Positions 55,525 to 64,000 of a DNA stretch of 64,000 nt are shown piece by piece (the stretch's first letter is position 1; the number at the start of each line of letters is the position of its first letter). The DNA is from CALKWS01 sp051020515 (GTDB lineage Bacteria; Actinomycetota; Actinomycetes; Actinomycetales; Beutenbergiaceae): NCBI RefSeq assembly GCF_051020515.1, contig NZ_CP194857.1, positions 3,844,001 to 3,908,000 on the forward strand, given 5' to 3'. A program made the translations under genes and the position numbers. The notes below the pieces were generated by a model, which had not been told where the DNA came from, did no database searches, and saw nothing but the letters and a program-made list of their open reading frames with translations.

Positions 55525-58500
55525 TCAGGCCACGCAGTGCGGCCCCAGCAGGGCTTTGAGGTCCCCGTACAGCGCGGGGGTGCGCTCCACCCGGAGTTGA
55601 TCGTCCAGTCGCAACACGGTGGCCCGGCCGGGTGAGGTCAGTCGCAACCGCACCTCGGTCACACCGGGGTGGGTGGACAGGATGTCGCGCAACTGCTGGA
55701 CCACCGGGGTGGTGCAGCGGTACTCGGCGAGGCTGACCGTCATCGGGGCATCATCGCTGACCGACACGTCCGGCAGGGACATCTCCATCGCCTGCAGGGC
55801 CAGGGAGTCATCGCGCCGGCGCAGCCGGCCGCGCAGCACCACCACGGTGTCCTCGGCCAGGGCGGTGGAGTAGGCCAGGTAGGTCTCCCCGAAGAACATC
55901 ACCTCGACGCTGCCGGCCATGTCCTCGATGGTCACCGCCGCCCAGGTGTTGCCCTGCTTGGAGACCTTGCGTGCGACCGAGGTGATCAGCCCGGCCACGG
56001 TGACGGTGGACCCGTCAGGTCGCGCCTCATCGGCCAGCAGGGTCGCGATCGGCACATCGGCGGCCTTGGTGAGCACGTGCTCGATACCGGACAGCGGATG
56101 GTCGGAGACGTACAACCCGAGCATCTCGCGCTCGAAGGCGAGTTTCTGCTTCTTGTCCCACTCGGGCAGGTCGGGGACCTCCACGGTCAGGGACACCTCG
56201 TCATCGGCGTCACCGAGTCCGGCGAACAGGTCGAACTGGCCCTCGGCCTCCTTCCGCTTGACCCCGATCACGGCGTCAACGGCCTGCTCGTGGATGAGCA
56301 GCAACGACCGGCGGGTGTGTCCCAGGGAGTCGAACGCACCGGCTTTGATCAGCGATTCGATGGTGCGCTTGTTGCACACCACCGCAGGCACCTTGTCCAG
56401 GAAGTCCGTGAAGGAGGTGAAGGCGCCCTTGTCCGCGCGGGTGGCCACGATCGCCCTGACGACGTTGTCACCGACGTTGCGGACCGCCCGCAGCCCGAAC
56501 CGGATGTCATCGCCCACCGGGGTGAATGTTCCCTCGGAGGCGTTCACATCCGGGGGCAGCACCGTGATGCCCATCCGGCGGCACTCGTTCAGATAGAGGG
56601 CGGACTTGTCCTTGTCATCCCGGGTGGAGGTGAGCAGGGCGGCCATGTACTCGGCCGGGTAGTGGGCCTTGAGGTAGGCGGTCCAGTAGGACACCAGCCC
56701 ATAGGCCGCGGAGTGGGCCTTGTTGAAGGCGTAGTCACTGAACGGGACCAGGACTTCCCACAGCGCCTTGATCGCCGCCTCGGGGTAGTCCCGCTCACGC
56801 ATCCCGGCGTGGAACTTGTCGAACTCGGCGTCCAGGACCTCCCGCTTCTTCTTGCCCATCGCCCGGCGGAGCAGGTCCGCCTCACCCAGGGTGTACCCGG
56901 CGAGTTTCTGGGCGATCTCCATCACCTGCTCCTGGTAGACGATCAGCCCGTAGGTGGTGCCGAGGATCTCGTCCAGGGGCCCGGCCAGTGCCGGGTGCAG
57001 CGGGGTGATGTCCTGCAGGCCGTTCTTGCGCAGGGCGTAGTTGGTGTGGGAGTTGGCGCCCATCGGGCCGGGCCGGTACAACGCACCGACCGCGGAGATG
57101 TCCTCGAAGTTGTCCGGGCGCATCTGCCGTAGCAGCGTGCGCATCCCGCCACCGTCGAGCTGGAACAGACCGAGGGTGTCGCCGCGGCCGAGAAGTGCGT
57201 AGGTCTCCCGGTCGTCCATCGGCAGGTCCTCGACGATCACCGGGTCCTTGCCGTTGACCTCGATGTTGATCAGCGCGTCTTCCAGGATGGTCAGGTTCCG
57301 CAGTCCCAGGAAGTCCATCTTCACCAGGCCCAGGTCCTCCCCGGCGGGAAAGTCCACCTGGGTGATGACCGCACCATCCTGCTCGCGCCGCATGATCGGG
57401 ATGATGTCGATCAGCGGCTCGCTGGCGATGATCACCCCGGCGGCGTGCACACCCCACTGGCGCTTCAGGCCCTCCAGGCCCTTGGCCGTCTCGAGTACCT
57501 TGGCCGCGTCGGGGTCCTCGCTGATGAGTTGGCGGAACTCCCCGGCCTCGGCGTAGCGGGAGTCATCGGCGTTGAACATCCCCGCCAGGGAGACATCCTT
57601 GCCCATCACCGCCGGCGGCATCGCCTTGGTGAGTTTCTCACCCATCGCGAACGGATAGTCCAGGACCCGGCTGGCGTCCTTCAGCGCCTGCTTGGCCTTG
57701 ATGGTGCCGTAGGTGACGATGTAGGCGACTTTGTCCTCGCCGTACTTGTCCGAGACGTAGCGGATCACCTCACCGCGGCGGCGCTCATCGAAGTCGATGT
57801 CGAAGTCGGGCAGGCTCATCCGCTCGGGGTTGAGGAACCGCTCGAAGATCAGCCCGTTCTTCAGCGGGTCCAATCCGGTGATGCCCATCGCGTAGGCGGC
57901 CATCGACCCGGCTCCCGAGCCACGGCCCGGGCCCACCCGGATGCCCTGGGACTTGGCCCAACTGATGAAGTCGGCCACCACCAGGTAGTAGCCGGCGTAC
58001 CCCTTGGAGGTGATCACCTCGTGCTCGTAGTTCGCCTGGGCGCGCACATCGTCGGGAATGCCGTTCGGGTAACGCTGGTGCAACCCGAGTTCGACCTGCT
58101 GGGTGAAGTAGGAGACCTCGTTCTCACCCTCGGGCACCGGGAAGTGCGGCATGTACCGGCCGACCTCCTCGGTGAAGGTGACCTCGCACTGCTCGGCCAC
58201 CAGCAGGGTGTTGTCGCACGCCTGCGGGTAGTCGCGGAACAGTTCACGCATCTCCGCACCGGACTTGAGGTAGAACTCCTCTCCCTCGAAGGCGAACCGG
58301 GACCCGCCCTGCGCGTATGACGGCTCGGTGAGCCGGGAACCGGAGTTCACGCACAGCAGCGCCTCGTGGGCGTGAGCGTCCTCGCGCTTGGTGTAGTGCA
58401 GGTCGTTGGTGGCCAGCAGCGGCGCGCCGATGTGCTCGGCCAGCCGGATCAGGTCGGTGATGGTCCGGCGTTCGATCTCGATGCCGTGATCCATGATCTC

Positions 58501-59067
58501 GACGTAGTAGTTCTCCCGCCCGAAGATGTCCTGCAACTCGGTGGCGGCCCGCACCGCCTCGTCCCACTGGCCCAGGCGCAGGCGGGTCTGCACCTCCCCC
58601 GACACACAACCGGTGGTGCCGATCAACCCCTCGGCGTAGGTGGACAGCAAGTCCCGGTCCATCCGGGGCCACTTGCCCATCTGACCTTCCAGGGACGCCA
58701 GCGAACTCATCCGGAACAGGTTGTGCATCCCGGTGTTGTTCTTGGCCAGCAACGTCATGTGCGTGTAGGCGCCGCGGGCGGAGACGTCATCACCGCCCTG
58801 GGAGCCCTCCCCCCATTGCACGCGGGTCTTGTCGAACCGGGAGGTACCCGGGGTGACGTAGGCCTCCACGCCGATGATCGGATTGATGTCGTACTTGCGG
58901 GCGGTGCGCCAGAAGTCGTAGGCCCCGAAGAGGTACCCGTGGTCGGTCGTGGCCAGCGAGGTCTGCCCGAGCCGGGCTGCCTCGGCGAACAGATCGTCCA
59001 ACCGTGCCGCCCCGTCCAGCATCGAGTACTCGGTGTGGACGTGCAGGTGAGCGAAATCGGCGGCCAT
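55525..59067 (-). CDS. dnaE: DNA polymerase III alpha subunit
   Basis: Replicative polymerase DnaE1, 1180 residues. N-terminal PHP domain starts HLHVHTEYSMLDGAARLDDL; C-family palm with GPGRGSGAGSMAAYAMGITG near residue 385 and PDFDIDFDERRRGEVIRYVS near residue 420 holding two catalytic Asp; third Asp region near residue 550; tandem HhH, C-terminal OB-fold (VTVAGLITSVARKVSKQGNT near residue 1020). ATG 59067 was chosen over the upstream-open frame to 59226 since the PHP domain follows at once and TAGACT ends 8 bases before it. Confidence 0.97.
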   Translation of the reverse strand: MAADFAHLHVHTEYSMLDGAARLDDLFAEAARLGQTSLATTDHGYLFGAYDFWRTARKYDINPIIGVEAYVTPGTSRFDKTRVQWGEGSQGGDDVSARGAYTHMTLLAKNNTGMHNLFRMSSLASLEGQMGKWPRMDRDLLSTYAEGLIGTTGCVSGEVQTRLRLGQWDEAVRAATELQDIFGRENYYVEIMDHGIEIERRTITDLIRLAEHIGAPLLATNDLHYTKREDAHAHEALLCVNSGSRLTEPSYAQGGSRFAFEGEEFYLKSGAEMRELFRDYPQACDNTLLVAEQCEVTFTEEVGRYMPHFPVPEGENEVSYFTQQVELGLHQRYPNGIPDDVRAQANYEHEVITSKGYAGYYLVVADFISWAKSQGIRVGPGRGSGAGSMAAYAMGITGLDPLKNGLIFERFLNPERMSLPDFDIDFDERRRGEVIRYVSDKYGEDKVAYIVTYGTIKAKQALKDASRVLDYPFAMGEKLTKAMPPAVMGKDVSLAGMFNADDSRYAEAGEFRQLISEDPDAAKVLETAKGLEGLKRQWGVHAAGVIIASEPLIDIIPIMRREQDGAVITQVDFPAGEDLGLVKMDFLGLRNLTILEDALINIEVNGKDPVIVEDLPMDDRETYALLGRGDTLGLFQLDGGGMRTLLRQMRPDNFEDISAVGALYRPGPMGANSHTNYALRKNGLQDITPLHPALAGPLDEILGTTYGLIVYQEQVMEIAQKLAGYTLGEADLLRRAMGKKKREVLDAEFDKFHAGMRERDYPEAAIKALWEVLVPFSDYAFNKAHSAAYGLVSYWTAYLKAHYPAEYMAALLTSTRDDKDKSALYLNECRRMGITVLPPDVNASEGTFTPVGDDIRFGLRAVRNVGDNVVRAIVATRADKGAFTSFTDFLDKVPAVVCNKRTIESLIKAGAFDSLGHTRRSLLLIHEQAVDAVIGVKRKEAEGQFDLFAGLGDADDEVSLTVEVPDLPEWDKKQKLAFEREMLGLYVSDHPLSGIEHVLTKAADVPIATLLADEARPDGSTVTVAGLITSVARKVSKQGNTWAAVTIEDMAGSVEVMFFGETYLAYSTALAEDTVVVLRGRLRRRDDSLALQAMEMSLPDVSVSDDAPMTVSLAEYRCTTPVVQQLRDILSTHPGVTEVRLRLTSPGRATVLRLDDQLRVERTPALYGDLKALLGPHCVA

Positions 59068-59075
59068 GGCACCCG

Positions 59076-59081
59076 AGTCTA
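59076..59081 (-). promoter_or_regulatory. -10 hexamer of a leaderless dnaE promoter
   Basis: TAGACT ends 8 bases before ATG 59067, within the 82-base divergent region shared with the aminotransferase. Confidence 0.5.
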
Positions 59082-59137
59082 GGCGGGCTCGCCCACAGCG
59101 GCCGGACGGCTCACCGGGCGCGTGCGTGGACCGGGCA

Positions 59138-59143
59138 TAGGGT
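59138..59143 (+). promoter_or_regulatory. -10 hexamer of a leaderless promoter for the DapC-like aminotransferase
   Basis: TAGGGT ends 6 bases before ATG 59150. Same hexamer and spacing as the aminotransferase at 36938. Confidence 0.5.
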
Positions 59144-59149
59144 GGCAGC

Positions 59150-60397
59150 ATGGGCACGAGCAAGCGATGGCACGAGGTAGTCCGGGCAGCCGGTTTGGAC
59201 GACGGTGAGGGTGGGACACGGCCCACGATCTTCGCCGAGATGACGGCGCTGGCCCAGCGGACCGGGGCGTTGAACCTGGGTCAGGGCTTTCCCGACTCCG
59301 ACGGCCCGGCCACGGTCACCGAGGCCGCGCGCACCGCTATCGCCGAGGGGATGAACCAGTACCCGCCGGGCAACGGGATCGTGCCGTTACGGGAAGCGAT
59401 CGCGGCGCATCAGAGCCGCCACTACGGCATCGAACTGGACCCCGGCAACCAGATCACGGTCTCCAACGGGGCCACCGAGGCGATCGCGGCGTCGATCCTG
59501 GCCCTGGCCGGACCGGGCGATGAGGTGCTGACCCTGGAGCCCTACTACGACTCCTACGCCGCCGTGATCGCGATGGCCGGCGCCACCCACGTGAGCGCTC
59601 CGCTGGTGGGCCACGCCGATCAGGGGTTCACCGTGGACGCCGAGGCCCTGCGGGCTGCCTTCAGTGACCGCACCGCCGTGGTGCTGCTGAACAGCCCGCA
59701 CAACCCCACCGGTGCGGTGCTCAGCGCCGAGGACCTGGCGCTGATCGCCGAACTGGCCATCGCCCACGACGCGGTCGTGGTCTCGGACGAGGTCTATGAG
59801 CACCTGACCTACGACGGCGCCCGGCACATCCCGATCGCCACCCTGCCGGGCATGTTCGAGCGGACGGTGACGATCTCCTCGGCGGGCAAGACGTTCTCGG
59901 TGACCGGTTGGAAGGTGGGCTGGGCCAGCGGTCCGGCGGATCTGATCACGGCACTGGTCAGCATCAAGCAGTTCCTCACCTACACCGGCGGCGCCCCGTT
60001 CCAGCCCGCGGTGGCCACCGCCCTGAACCTGGAGATCACCCCCGGTCCTGATCAGCACTGGGTCGGCGAACTCGCCGCCGACCTGTCCGCCCGGCGCGAC
60101 CTGCTCATGACGGGACTGACCGAGGCGGGCTTCGAGGTCGTGCGGCCGCGGGGATGCTACTTCGTCATCGCCGAATCCTCGACGTGGCTGGAACGGCACG
60201 GTCTGGCCGACGGAGCGGCGCTGTGCCGCGCCCTGCCGGAGTTGGCCGGGGTGGCCGCGGTGCCGGTGAGTGCCTTCACCGTGCCCGGCAGCCGGGCCGA
60301 CCGGGACCTCGCCGCATCGGTGCGGTTCACCTTCACCAAGTCCTGGGACGTGCTCAACGCGGCTCTGCAGCGTCTGGCGCAGACGTCAGCACCTTGA
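59150..60397 (+). CDS. DapC-like class I/II aminotransferase
   Basis: 415 residues. Fold type I: NLGQGFPDSDGPATV near residue 42, NGATEAIAASILALAGPGDE near residue 105, NSPHNPTGAV near residue 183, VVSDEVYEHLTYDG near residue 210 and ISSAGKTFSVTGWKVGWASG near residue 245 with the Schiff-base Lys. Closest in wording to Rv0858c, described as N-succinyldiaminopimelate aminotransferase DapC, but kynurenine and methionine aminotransferases share these motifs. Its last 44 bases overlap the 3' end of the convergent GNAT gene. Confidence 0.87.
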   Translation: MGTSKRWHEVVRAAGLDDGEGGTRPTIFAEMTALAQRTGALNLGQGFPDSDGPATVTEAARTAIAEGMNQYPPGNGIVPLREAIAAHQSRHYGIELDPGNQITVSNGATEAIAASILALAGPGDEVLTLEPYYDSYAAVIAMAGATHVSAPLVGHADQGFTVDAEALRAAFSDRTAVVLLNSPHNPTGAVLSAEDLALIAELAIAHDAVVVSDEVYEHLTYDGARHIPIATLPGMFERTVTISSAGKTFSVTGWKVGWASGPADLITALVSIKQFLTYTGGAPFQPAVATALNLEITPGPDQHWVGELAADLSARRDLLMTGLTEAGFEVVRPRGCYFVIAESSTWLERHGLADGAALCRALPELAGVAAVPVSAFTVPGSRADRDLAASVRFTFTKSWDVLNAALQRLAQTSAP

Positions 60398-60836
60398 CCG
60401 CGTCGCGGTGCCACATCCTGGCATCGAGGTAGCGCTCGGCGCCGACCTCGTACCCCAGGGACTCGTAGAAGGGCAGCGCGGTCTCCTGGGCGGACAACTC
60501 CACCCGCACCTGCCCGTCGACGGCGAACTCGGTGTAGGCGATCCGTTCCAGTTCGGCCATCAGGGCGCGACCGACCCCCTGGCCCCGGGCCTCGGTGAGA
60601 ACCGCGACCCTGGTGGCGTGCACGACGCCCGGCTGCTCGGCGTCGGTCAGCATCCGCGCGGTTCCCACATCGCGGAAGTCGGGGTCCACCGCGATCAGGT
60701 GCACGCTGGAGTCGGACTCATCCCGCCCGTCGAGTTCCTCGGCGGGCAGCACACCCTGCTCCTCCACGAACACCGTCCAGCGCAGACCGTGCACGCGGGC
60801 CAGTCCGGAGAGTCCATGTACACGTTCGATCCTCAT
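60354..60836 (-). CDS. ElaA-like GNAT acetyltransferase
   Basis: 160 residues, single GNAT fold. WTVFVEEQGVLPAEELDGRD near residue 21 is the ElaA-type start, THVAVL-like strand and acetyl-CoA loop EARGQGVGRALMAELE near residue 85, then LPFYESLGYEV near residue 120. Substrate unknown. ATG 60836 overlaps the rluD stop by 4 bases, so it is translated after rluD. Its 3' end runs 44 bases into the convergent aminotransferase gene. Confidence 0.88.
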   Translation of the reverse strand: MRIERVHGLSGLARVHGLRWTVFVEEQGVLPAEELDGRDESDSSVHLIAVDPDFRDVGTARMLTDAEQPGVVHATRVAVLTEARGQGVGRALMAELERIAYTEFAVDGQVRVELSAQETALPFYESLGYEVGAERYLDARMWHRDAVKVLTSAPDAAEPR

Positions 60837-61760
60837 GGCTGCCGCAATTCCTCCAGGGCTCCGGCGAGGTCCTCGGGGTAGGTCGATTCGATGATGAGCG
60901 GCTGCCCGGTGGCCGGGTGGTCAAAGCCCAGTGCCATCGCGTGCAGCCTGCCGGCGCAGGCCGAGCCTGCGGGCCAGCACCGGATCGGCGCCGTAGGTCA
61001 GGTCGCCGACGCACGGGTGCCCGATCGCCGAGGAGTGCACGCGGATCTGATGGGTGCGTCCGGTTTCCAGGTGGATCCGCAACAGGCTGGCCGCGCGCAT
61101 CGCCTCCAGCGTGGAGTAGTGCGTGATGGACTCGCGGCCTCCGGCCACCACCGCCCACTTGTAGTCGTGCCGTGGGTGCCTCCCGATCGGGGCGTCGATC
61201 GTGCCGGCCGAGGGGTCGGGGTGTCCCTGCACGACGGCGTGGTAGATCTTGGTCACGGTGCGCTCCTTGAACGCCCGCTTCAGCGCCGTGTAGGCACGCT
61301 CGCTCTTGGCCACCATCATCAGCCCGGAGGTGCCCACGTCGAGGCGGTGCACCACGCCCTGGCGTTCGGCTGCCCCGGAGGTGGAGACCCGGTACCCGGC
61401 GGCCATCAGCGCTCCCACCACCGTGGGGCCGTCCCAGCCGGGGCTCGGGTGGGCGGCCACGCCCACCGGCTTGTCCACCACCACGATGTCGTCGTCGTCG
61501 TGGCGGATCACCATGCCCGGGACCGGCTCGGGTGGAGCCGGGGCCGCGTCAGGGGGCGCCTCGGGCAACCGGAGTTCCAGCCACGCCCCGGACCGGAGCC
61601 GGTCGGACTTGCCGACGACGTCCCCGTCCATGGTCACCGCGCCGGCGCCGAGCAACTCGGCGGCCTTCGTGCGGCTCAGCCCGAGGAGGCGGCCCAGCGC
61701 GGCATCGGCACGCTGGCCCTCGAGTCCCTCGGGCACCGGTAGGGCGCGGTGGTCAGCCAT
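60833..61760 (-). CDS. rluD: RluD-family pseudouridine synthase, frameshift near the C-terminus
   Basis: Pseudouridylates 23S rRNA. N-terminal S4 domain (RADAALGRLLGLSRTKAAEL), catalytic domain with HRLDVGTSGLMMVAKS near residue 140 (catalytic Asp) and LETGRTHQIRVH near residue 240. Near 60950 the frame breaks after RRLGLRRQ; the next frame continues LHAMALGFDHPATGQPL to TGA 60833, which overlaps the GNAT ATG. Restoring two bases (a GC of a GCGC) gives RRQALHAMALGF and 309 residues. ATG 61760 overlaps the lspA stop by 8 bases. Likely a sequence error. Confidence 0.92.
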
Positions 61761-62340
61761 GGTCTTCCTGCGGGGCGGAGGAGACCGCAGGGGTGCCCGC
61801 GGAGTCGTGCTCACGGAGTCCGTCCAGCCCCACCCCGCGGATCAGTAGGATCGCGATCATCGGAGCGGCTACCACGATCGCGATGTCGGCGACGTTGCCG
61901 ATCACCAGACCCGCGTAGTTGAGAAAGTCCACCACGTGCCCCTGGGCGAAACCGGGGTCGCGGAAGAGACGGTCGGCCAGGTTGCCCAGGTTTCCCCCCA
62001 GCAGCAGCCCGAGTCCGATCGCCCACGCCCGGGAGCGCAACCGGGGCGCTGCGACCAGGATCACCACCGTGACGACGGTGGCGGCGACGGTGAACACCCA
62101 GGTCAGTCCGGTGGCCAGGGAGAAGGCCGCACCGGGGTTGAACACCAGTTGCAGGCCGAACCAATCCCCCAGCACCGGGTGGTACGCGCCGGGTTCCAGG
62201 GTTGCCAGCACCACGATCTTCGTGGCCTGGTCCACACCGAGCACTGCCAGGGTCAGGACCACCAGGTAGGCCAGCGCCCGGGACCGGGAGGCGGGTGCGG
62301 CGCGGTTCCCGCCGGTACCGCTACTCGAGGACTCGCTCAC
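61753..62340 (-). CDS. lspA: Lipoprotein signal peptidase
   Basis: Cleaves prolipoprotein signal peptides in the membrane. 195 residues, four hydrophobic segments. Motifs: VDQATKIVV near residue 36, VFNPGAAFSLATGLTWVF near residue 66, GNLGNLADRLFR near residue 115 (first catalytic Asp) and VVDFLNYAGLVIGNVADIAI near residue 137 (second Asp). Polar extensions at both ends. GTG 62340 is three bases after the divIVA stop. Confidence 0.95.
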   Translation of the reverse strand: MSESSSSGTGGNRAAPASRSRALAYLVVLTLAVLGVDQATKIVVLATLEPGAYHPVLGDWFGLQLVFNPGAAFSLATGLTWVFTVAATVVTVVILVAAPRLRSRAWAIGLGLLLGGNLGNLADRLFRDPGFAQGHVVDFLNYAGLVIGNVADIAIVVAAPMIAILLIRGVGLDGLREHDSAGTPAVSSAPQEDHG

Positions 62341-62343
62341 CGA

Positions 62344-63072
62344 TCACGGACGGCGCAGGTCGTTCTCCGAACTCCCGCCGCCATAGCCGCTCAGGCCGGA
62401 ACCACGGCCCTCGACGTCGCTGAGCAGCCCTTCCAGATAGCTCTTCAGCCGGGTGCGGTAATCACGTTCGAAGACCCGGAGTTCGTCGATCTTGCGCTCC
62501 AGTAGGGAGCGCTCGCCCTCGAGCTGGTTCAGGGTGCGAGTACGCTTCTCCTCGGCCTCGTTGACGATCTGCTCGCCCTCGGTGCGGGCTTCGGTCAGGA
62601 TCCGGTCCGCCTCGGCCTTGCCGTTGGCGACGTACTCGTCGTGCAGGCGCTGCGCCAGCTGCAGCATGCCGGTGGCCGACTCGGGTTCGCCGGTCTGCGC
62701 GGCGGCAATGCCGGCGGCCGGGGTCGCATCGGCTGCGCTCGGCTGGGACGGCTCCGGCTCCGGCTCCACCGGGGATGCCGCGGACGGCTCGGCCGGTGAA
62801 GGTTCTTCGGGGGCCTGTTCGGTCGAGTGCGCAGCCGCCACTACGCCGAGGTTGGCGGTCTCGTCGGCCGGGGTGCCGGCGCTGAGTTCTGCGATGCGTG
62901 CCTCGGCAGCCTCGAGTTTGGCCTTGAGTTCCTCGTTCTCGCCGGAGACCACCCGCAAGGTAGCCACGACCTCGTCGAGGAAGTCATCGACCTCATCCTG
63001 GTCGTACCCCTCGCGGAACTTCGTCGGTTGGAATTTCTTGTTGAGGACGTCGTCCGCAGTCAGCAGTGCCAT
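62344..63072 (-). CDS. divIVA: DivIVA/Wag31 polar growth protein
   Basis: Coiled-coil scaffold that marks cell poles and recruits wall synthesis. 242 residues: conserved lipid-binding N-terminus LLTADDVLNKKFQPTKFREG and DQDEVDDFLDEVV, first coiled coil (about residues 35 to 65), a Pro/Ala/Ser/Glu-rich linker (about residues 70 to 125), second coiled coil (residues 130 to 215) and a Gly/Ser tail. GAGGT lies 8 bases before ATG 63072. Confidence 0.96.
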   Translation of the reverse strand: MALLTADDVLNKKFQPTKFREGYDQDEVDDFLDEVVATLRVVSGENEELKAKLEAAEARIAELSAGTPADETANLGVVAAAHSTEQAPEEPSPAEPSAASPVEPEPEPSQPSAADATPAAGIAAAQTGEPESATGMLQLAQRLHDEYVANGKAEADRILTEARTEGEQIVNEAEEKRTRTLNQLEGERSLLERKIDELRVFERDYRTRLKSYLEGLLSDVEGRGSGLSGYGGGSSENDLRRP

Positions 63073-63166
63073 TTTCAGCTACCTCGGATTGTTGATCGGG
63101 TGGCGGATGCCACCTACTTGTACGTTAGCGGAGTTCCGCCCGTGCCCTGCTACAGGATACGCCCGA

Positions 63167-63457
63167 CTACAGCGTATGCGGCTGAATAATCCCGAGGAGC
63201 AGGGAACAGGCAATGAACACCAGGATGAAGCCCAAATCTAGGGCAACGGCGCCGATTCGCAACGGCGGAATGATCCTGCGGACCGCTCGCAGCGGCGGAT
63301 CGGTGACGGTGAAGGTGAGTTCAGCCACAACCAAGGTCACGCCCTGGGGCTTCCAGTCCCGGGCGAATTGCTGCACCCAGTTGAACACGAGCCGGACCAG
63401 CAGCAGGACCACGTAGAGCAGTACAGCCAGATACAGAACGCTCAGGACGACGGACAC
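63167..63457 (-). CDS. YggT-family membrane protein
   Basis: 96 residues with two hydrophobic segments, VLSVLYLAVLLYVVLLLVRL and LDLGFILVFIACSLLLGII, separated by the family loop VTDPPLRAVRRIIPPLRIG. YggT proteins sit between sepF and divIVA in Gram-positive division clusters and have been linked to division or osmotic tolerance; role unproved. Follows sepF with a 7-base gap. Confidence 0.9.
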   Translation of the reverse strand: MSVVLSVLYLAVLLYVVLLLVRLVFNWVQQFARDWKPQGVTLVVAELTFTVTDPPLRAVRRIIPPLRIGAVALDLGFILVFIACSLLLGIIQPHTL

Positions 63458-63464
63458 TCAAGAC

Positions 63465-63914
63465 CTAACTCTGGTTGAAGAACCTTGCCTGAGCAGTCTC
63501 CGGCTCCCGCTCCTCGTTGGCAATCTCCACCGTGGCAGGTGAGAGCAGGAACACCTTGTTGGTGACCCGCTCGATAGCGCCGCGCAGCCCGAACACCAGG
63601 CCGGCGGAGAAATCCACCAGGCGCTTGGCCTCGGCGTCGGTCATGTCGGTGAGGTTCATGATCACCGGGGTTCCGGAGCGGAACGCCTCGCCGATGGTCT
63701 TGGCATCGTTGTAGGTGCGGGGGTGCACCGTCGTGATCCGCCGCAGACTGCCCGAGTCCCTGTGCGACGCGGCGCGGCTGATCGGGGTCACTTCTGCCGG
63801 AGGGGTCTGCTCACCCGGCTCCTCGTCGTCGTAGTCCACGTAGTCCTCGTGCTCCTCGGCCTCCGGCTCGGACAGCCCGAGCCAGAGCATCGACTTGCGC
63901 AGCGTTCCGGCCAT
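63465..63914 (-). CDS. sepF: Cell division protein SepF
   Basis: FtsZ membrane anchor and Z-ring organiser. 149 residues: N-terminal membrane-binding helix (AGTLRKSMLWLGL), acidic linker (EEHEDYVDYDDEEPGEQ), and the SepF core with PRTYNDAKTIGEAFRSGTPV, MTDAEAKRLVDFSAGLVFGL and VFLLSPATVEI. GAGGAG lies 6 bases before ATG 63914. In this phylum SepF replaces the FtsA/ZipA anchor. Confidence 0.96.
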   Translation of the reverse strand: MAGTLRKSMLWLGLSEPEAEEHEDYVDYDDEEPGEQTPPAEVTPISRAASHRDSGSLRRITTVHPRTYNDAKTIGEAFRSGTPVIMNLTDMTDAEAKRLVDFSAGLVFGLRGAIERVTNKVFLLSPATVEIANEEREPETAQARFFNQS

Positions 63915-64000
63915 GGGTGCTCCTCGTTCCCTCGCCCACAGCGTGCGCTGTGAGGATGCGTTCTGTTGGTTCCGACGCTAGACCAGCAGCGAACCGCGTC
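63915..64000 (-). promoter_or_regulatory. Region upstream of sepF
   Basis: 86 bases to the window edge, no coding region. It holds the sepF ribosome-binding site and a TAGCGT at 63975-63980 that could be a -10; any -35 would fall at or beyond the edge, so this cannot be judged. Confidence 0.3.

Overview
The window is chromosomal DNA from a high-GC actinobacterium. The gene content (SepF, DivIVA/Wag31, SteA/SteB, PriA-type HisA, PrimPolC with LigC, an Eis-type acetyltransferase, many leaderless promoters) and the order tyrS / TPR gene / HAD phosphatase / small ORF / tlyA / nadK / recN / steA / steB / pyrG, which I recall from mycobacteria, place it in the Actinomycetota. The order Micrococcales is my best guess; the genus cannot be named from what I can see. 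Almost everything is core metabolism and housekeeping. The one clear mobile-type remnant is a decayed DUF222/HNH (13E12-like) gene between hisC and hisD.

Region 1 to 30 kb lies entirely on the minus strand and reads right to left. It runs argC-J-B-D-F-R-G-H (complete arginine branch from acetylglutamate, with its repressor), a uridine-kinase-like gene, a 3-methyladenine DNA glycosylase, tyrS, one rRNA operon (16S-23S-5S, no tRNA in the spacer), then a TPR gene, a HAD phosphatase, a 48-residue gene, tlyA, nadK, recN, steA, steB, a MraY/WecA-like phosphosugar transferase, murJ, a GT4 glycosyltransferase and pyrG. Most neighbours overlap by 1 to 8 bases. The steA-to-GT4 block looks like a cell-separation and lipid-linked glycan module.

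Region 30 to 45 kb has mixed strands: deformylase, quinone oxidoreductase, flavodoxin, pheST, a DedA protein, a PLP aminotransferase, a threonine/serine dehydratase, the PrimPolC/LigC repair pair, an RNA cyclic phosphodiesterase, an unknown secreted anchored protein, a P-loop kinase and the Eis-like acetyltransferase. Region 45 to 52 kb (minus) carries hisC-hisB-unknown-hisH-hisA-sseB followed by infC-rpmI-rplT-rRNA methyltransferase-kinase. Region 52 to 64 kb carries the HNH pseudogene, a PspC protein, hisD, an S4 protein, dnaE, a DapC-like aminotransferase, a GNAT gene, rluD, lspA, divIVA, yggT and sepF, the last five forming the tail of the division cluster.

Two features run through the window. 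First, about a dozen genes have a TANNNT-type -10 hexamer ending 6 to 8 bases before the start codon, which predicts leaderless mRNAs. Second, seven otherwise conserved genes (argJ, argB, the 41.7 kb secreted protein, infC, sseB, hisD, rluD) carry in total nine 1- or 2-base indels, mostly in G/C runs. Because infC is essential, I read these as sequencing errors until proven otherwise, and I annotate the genes across the shifts.
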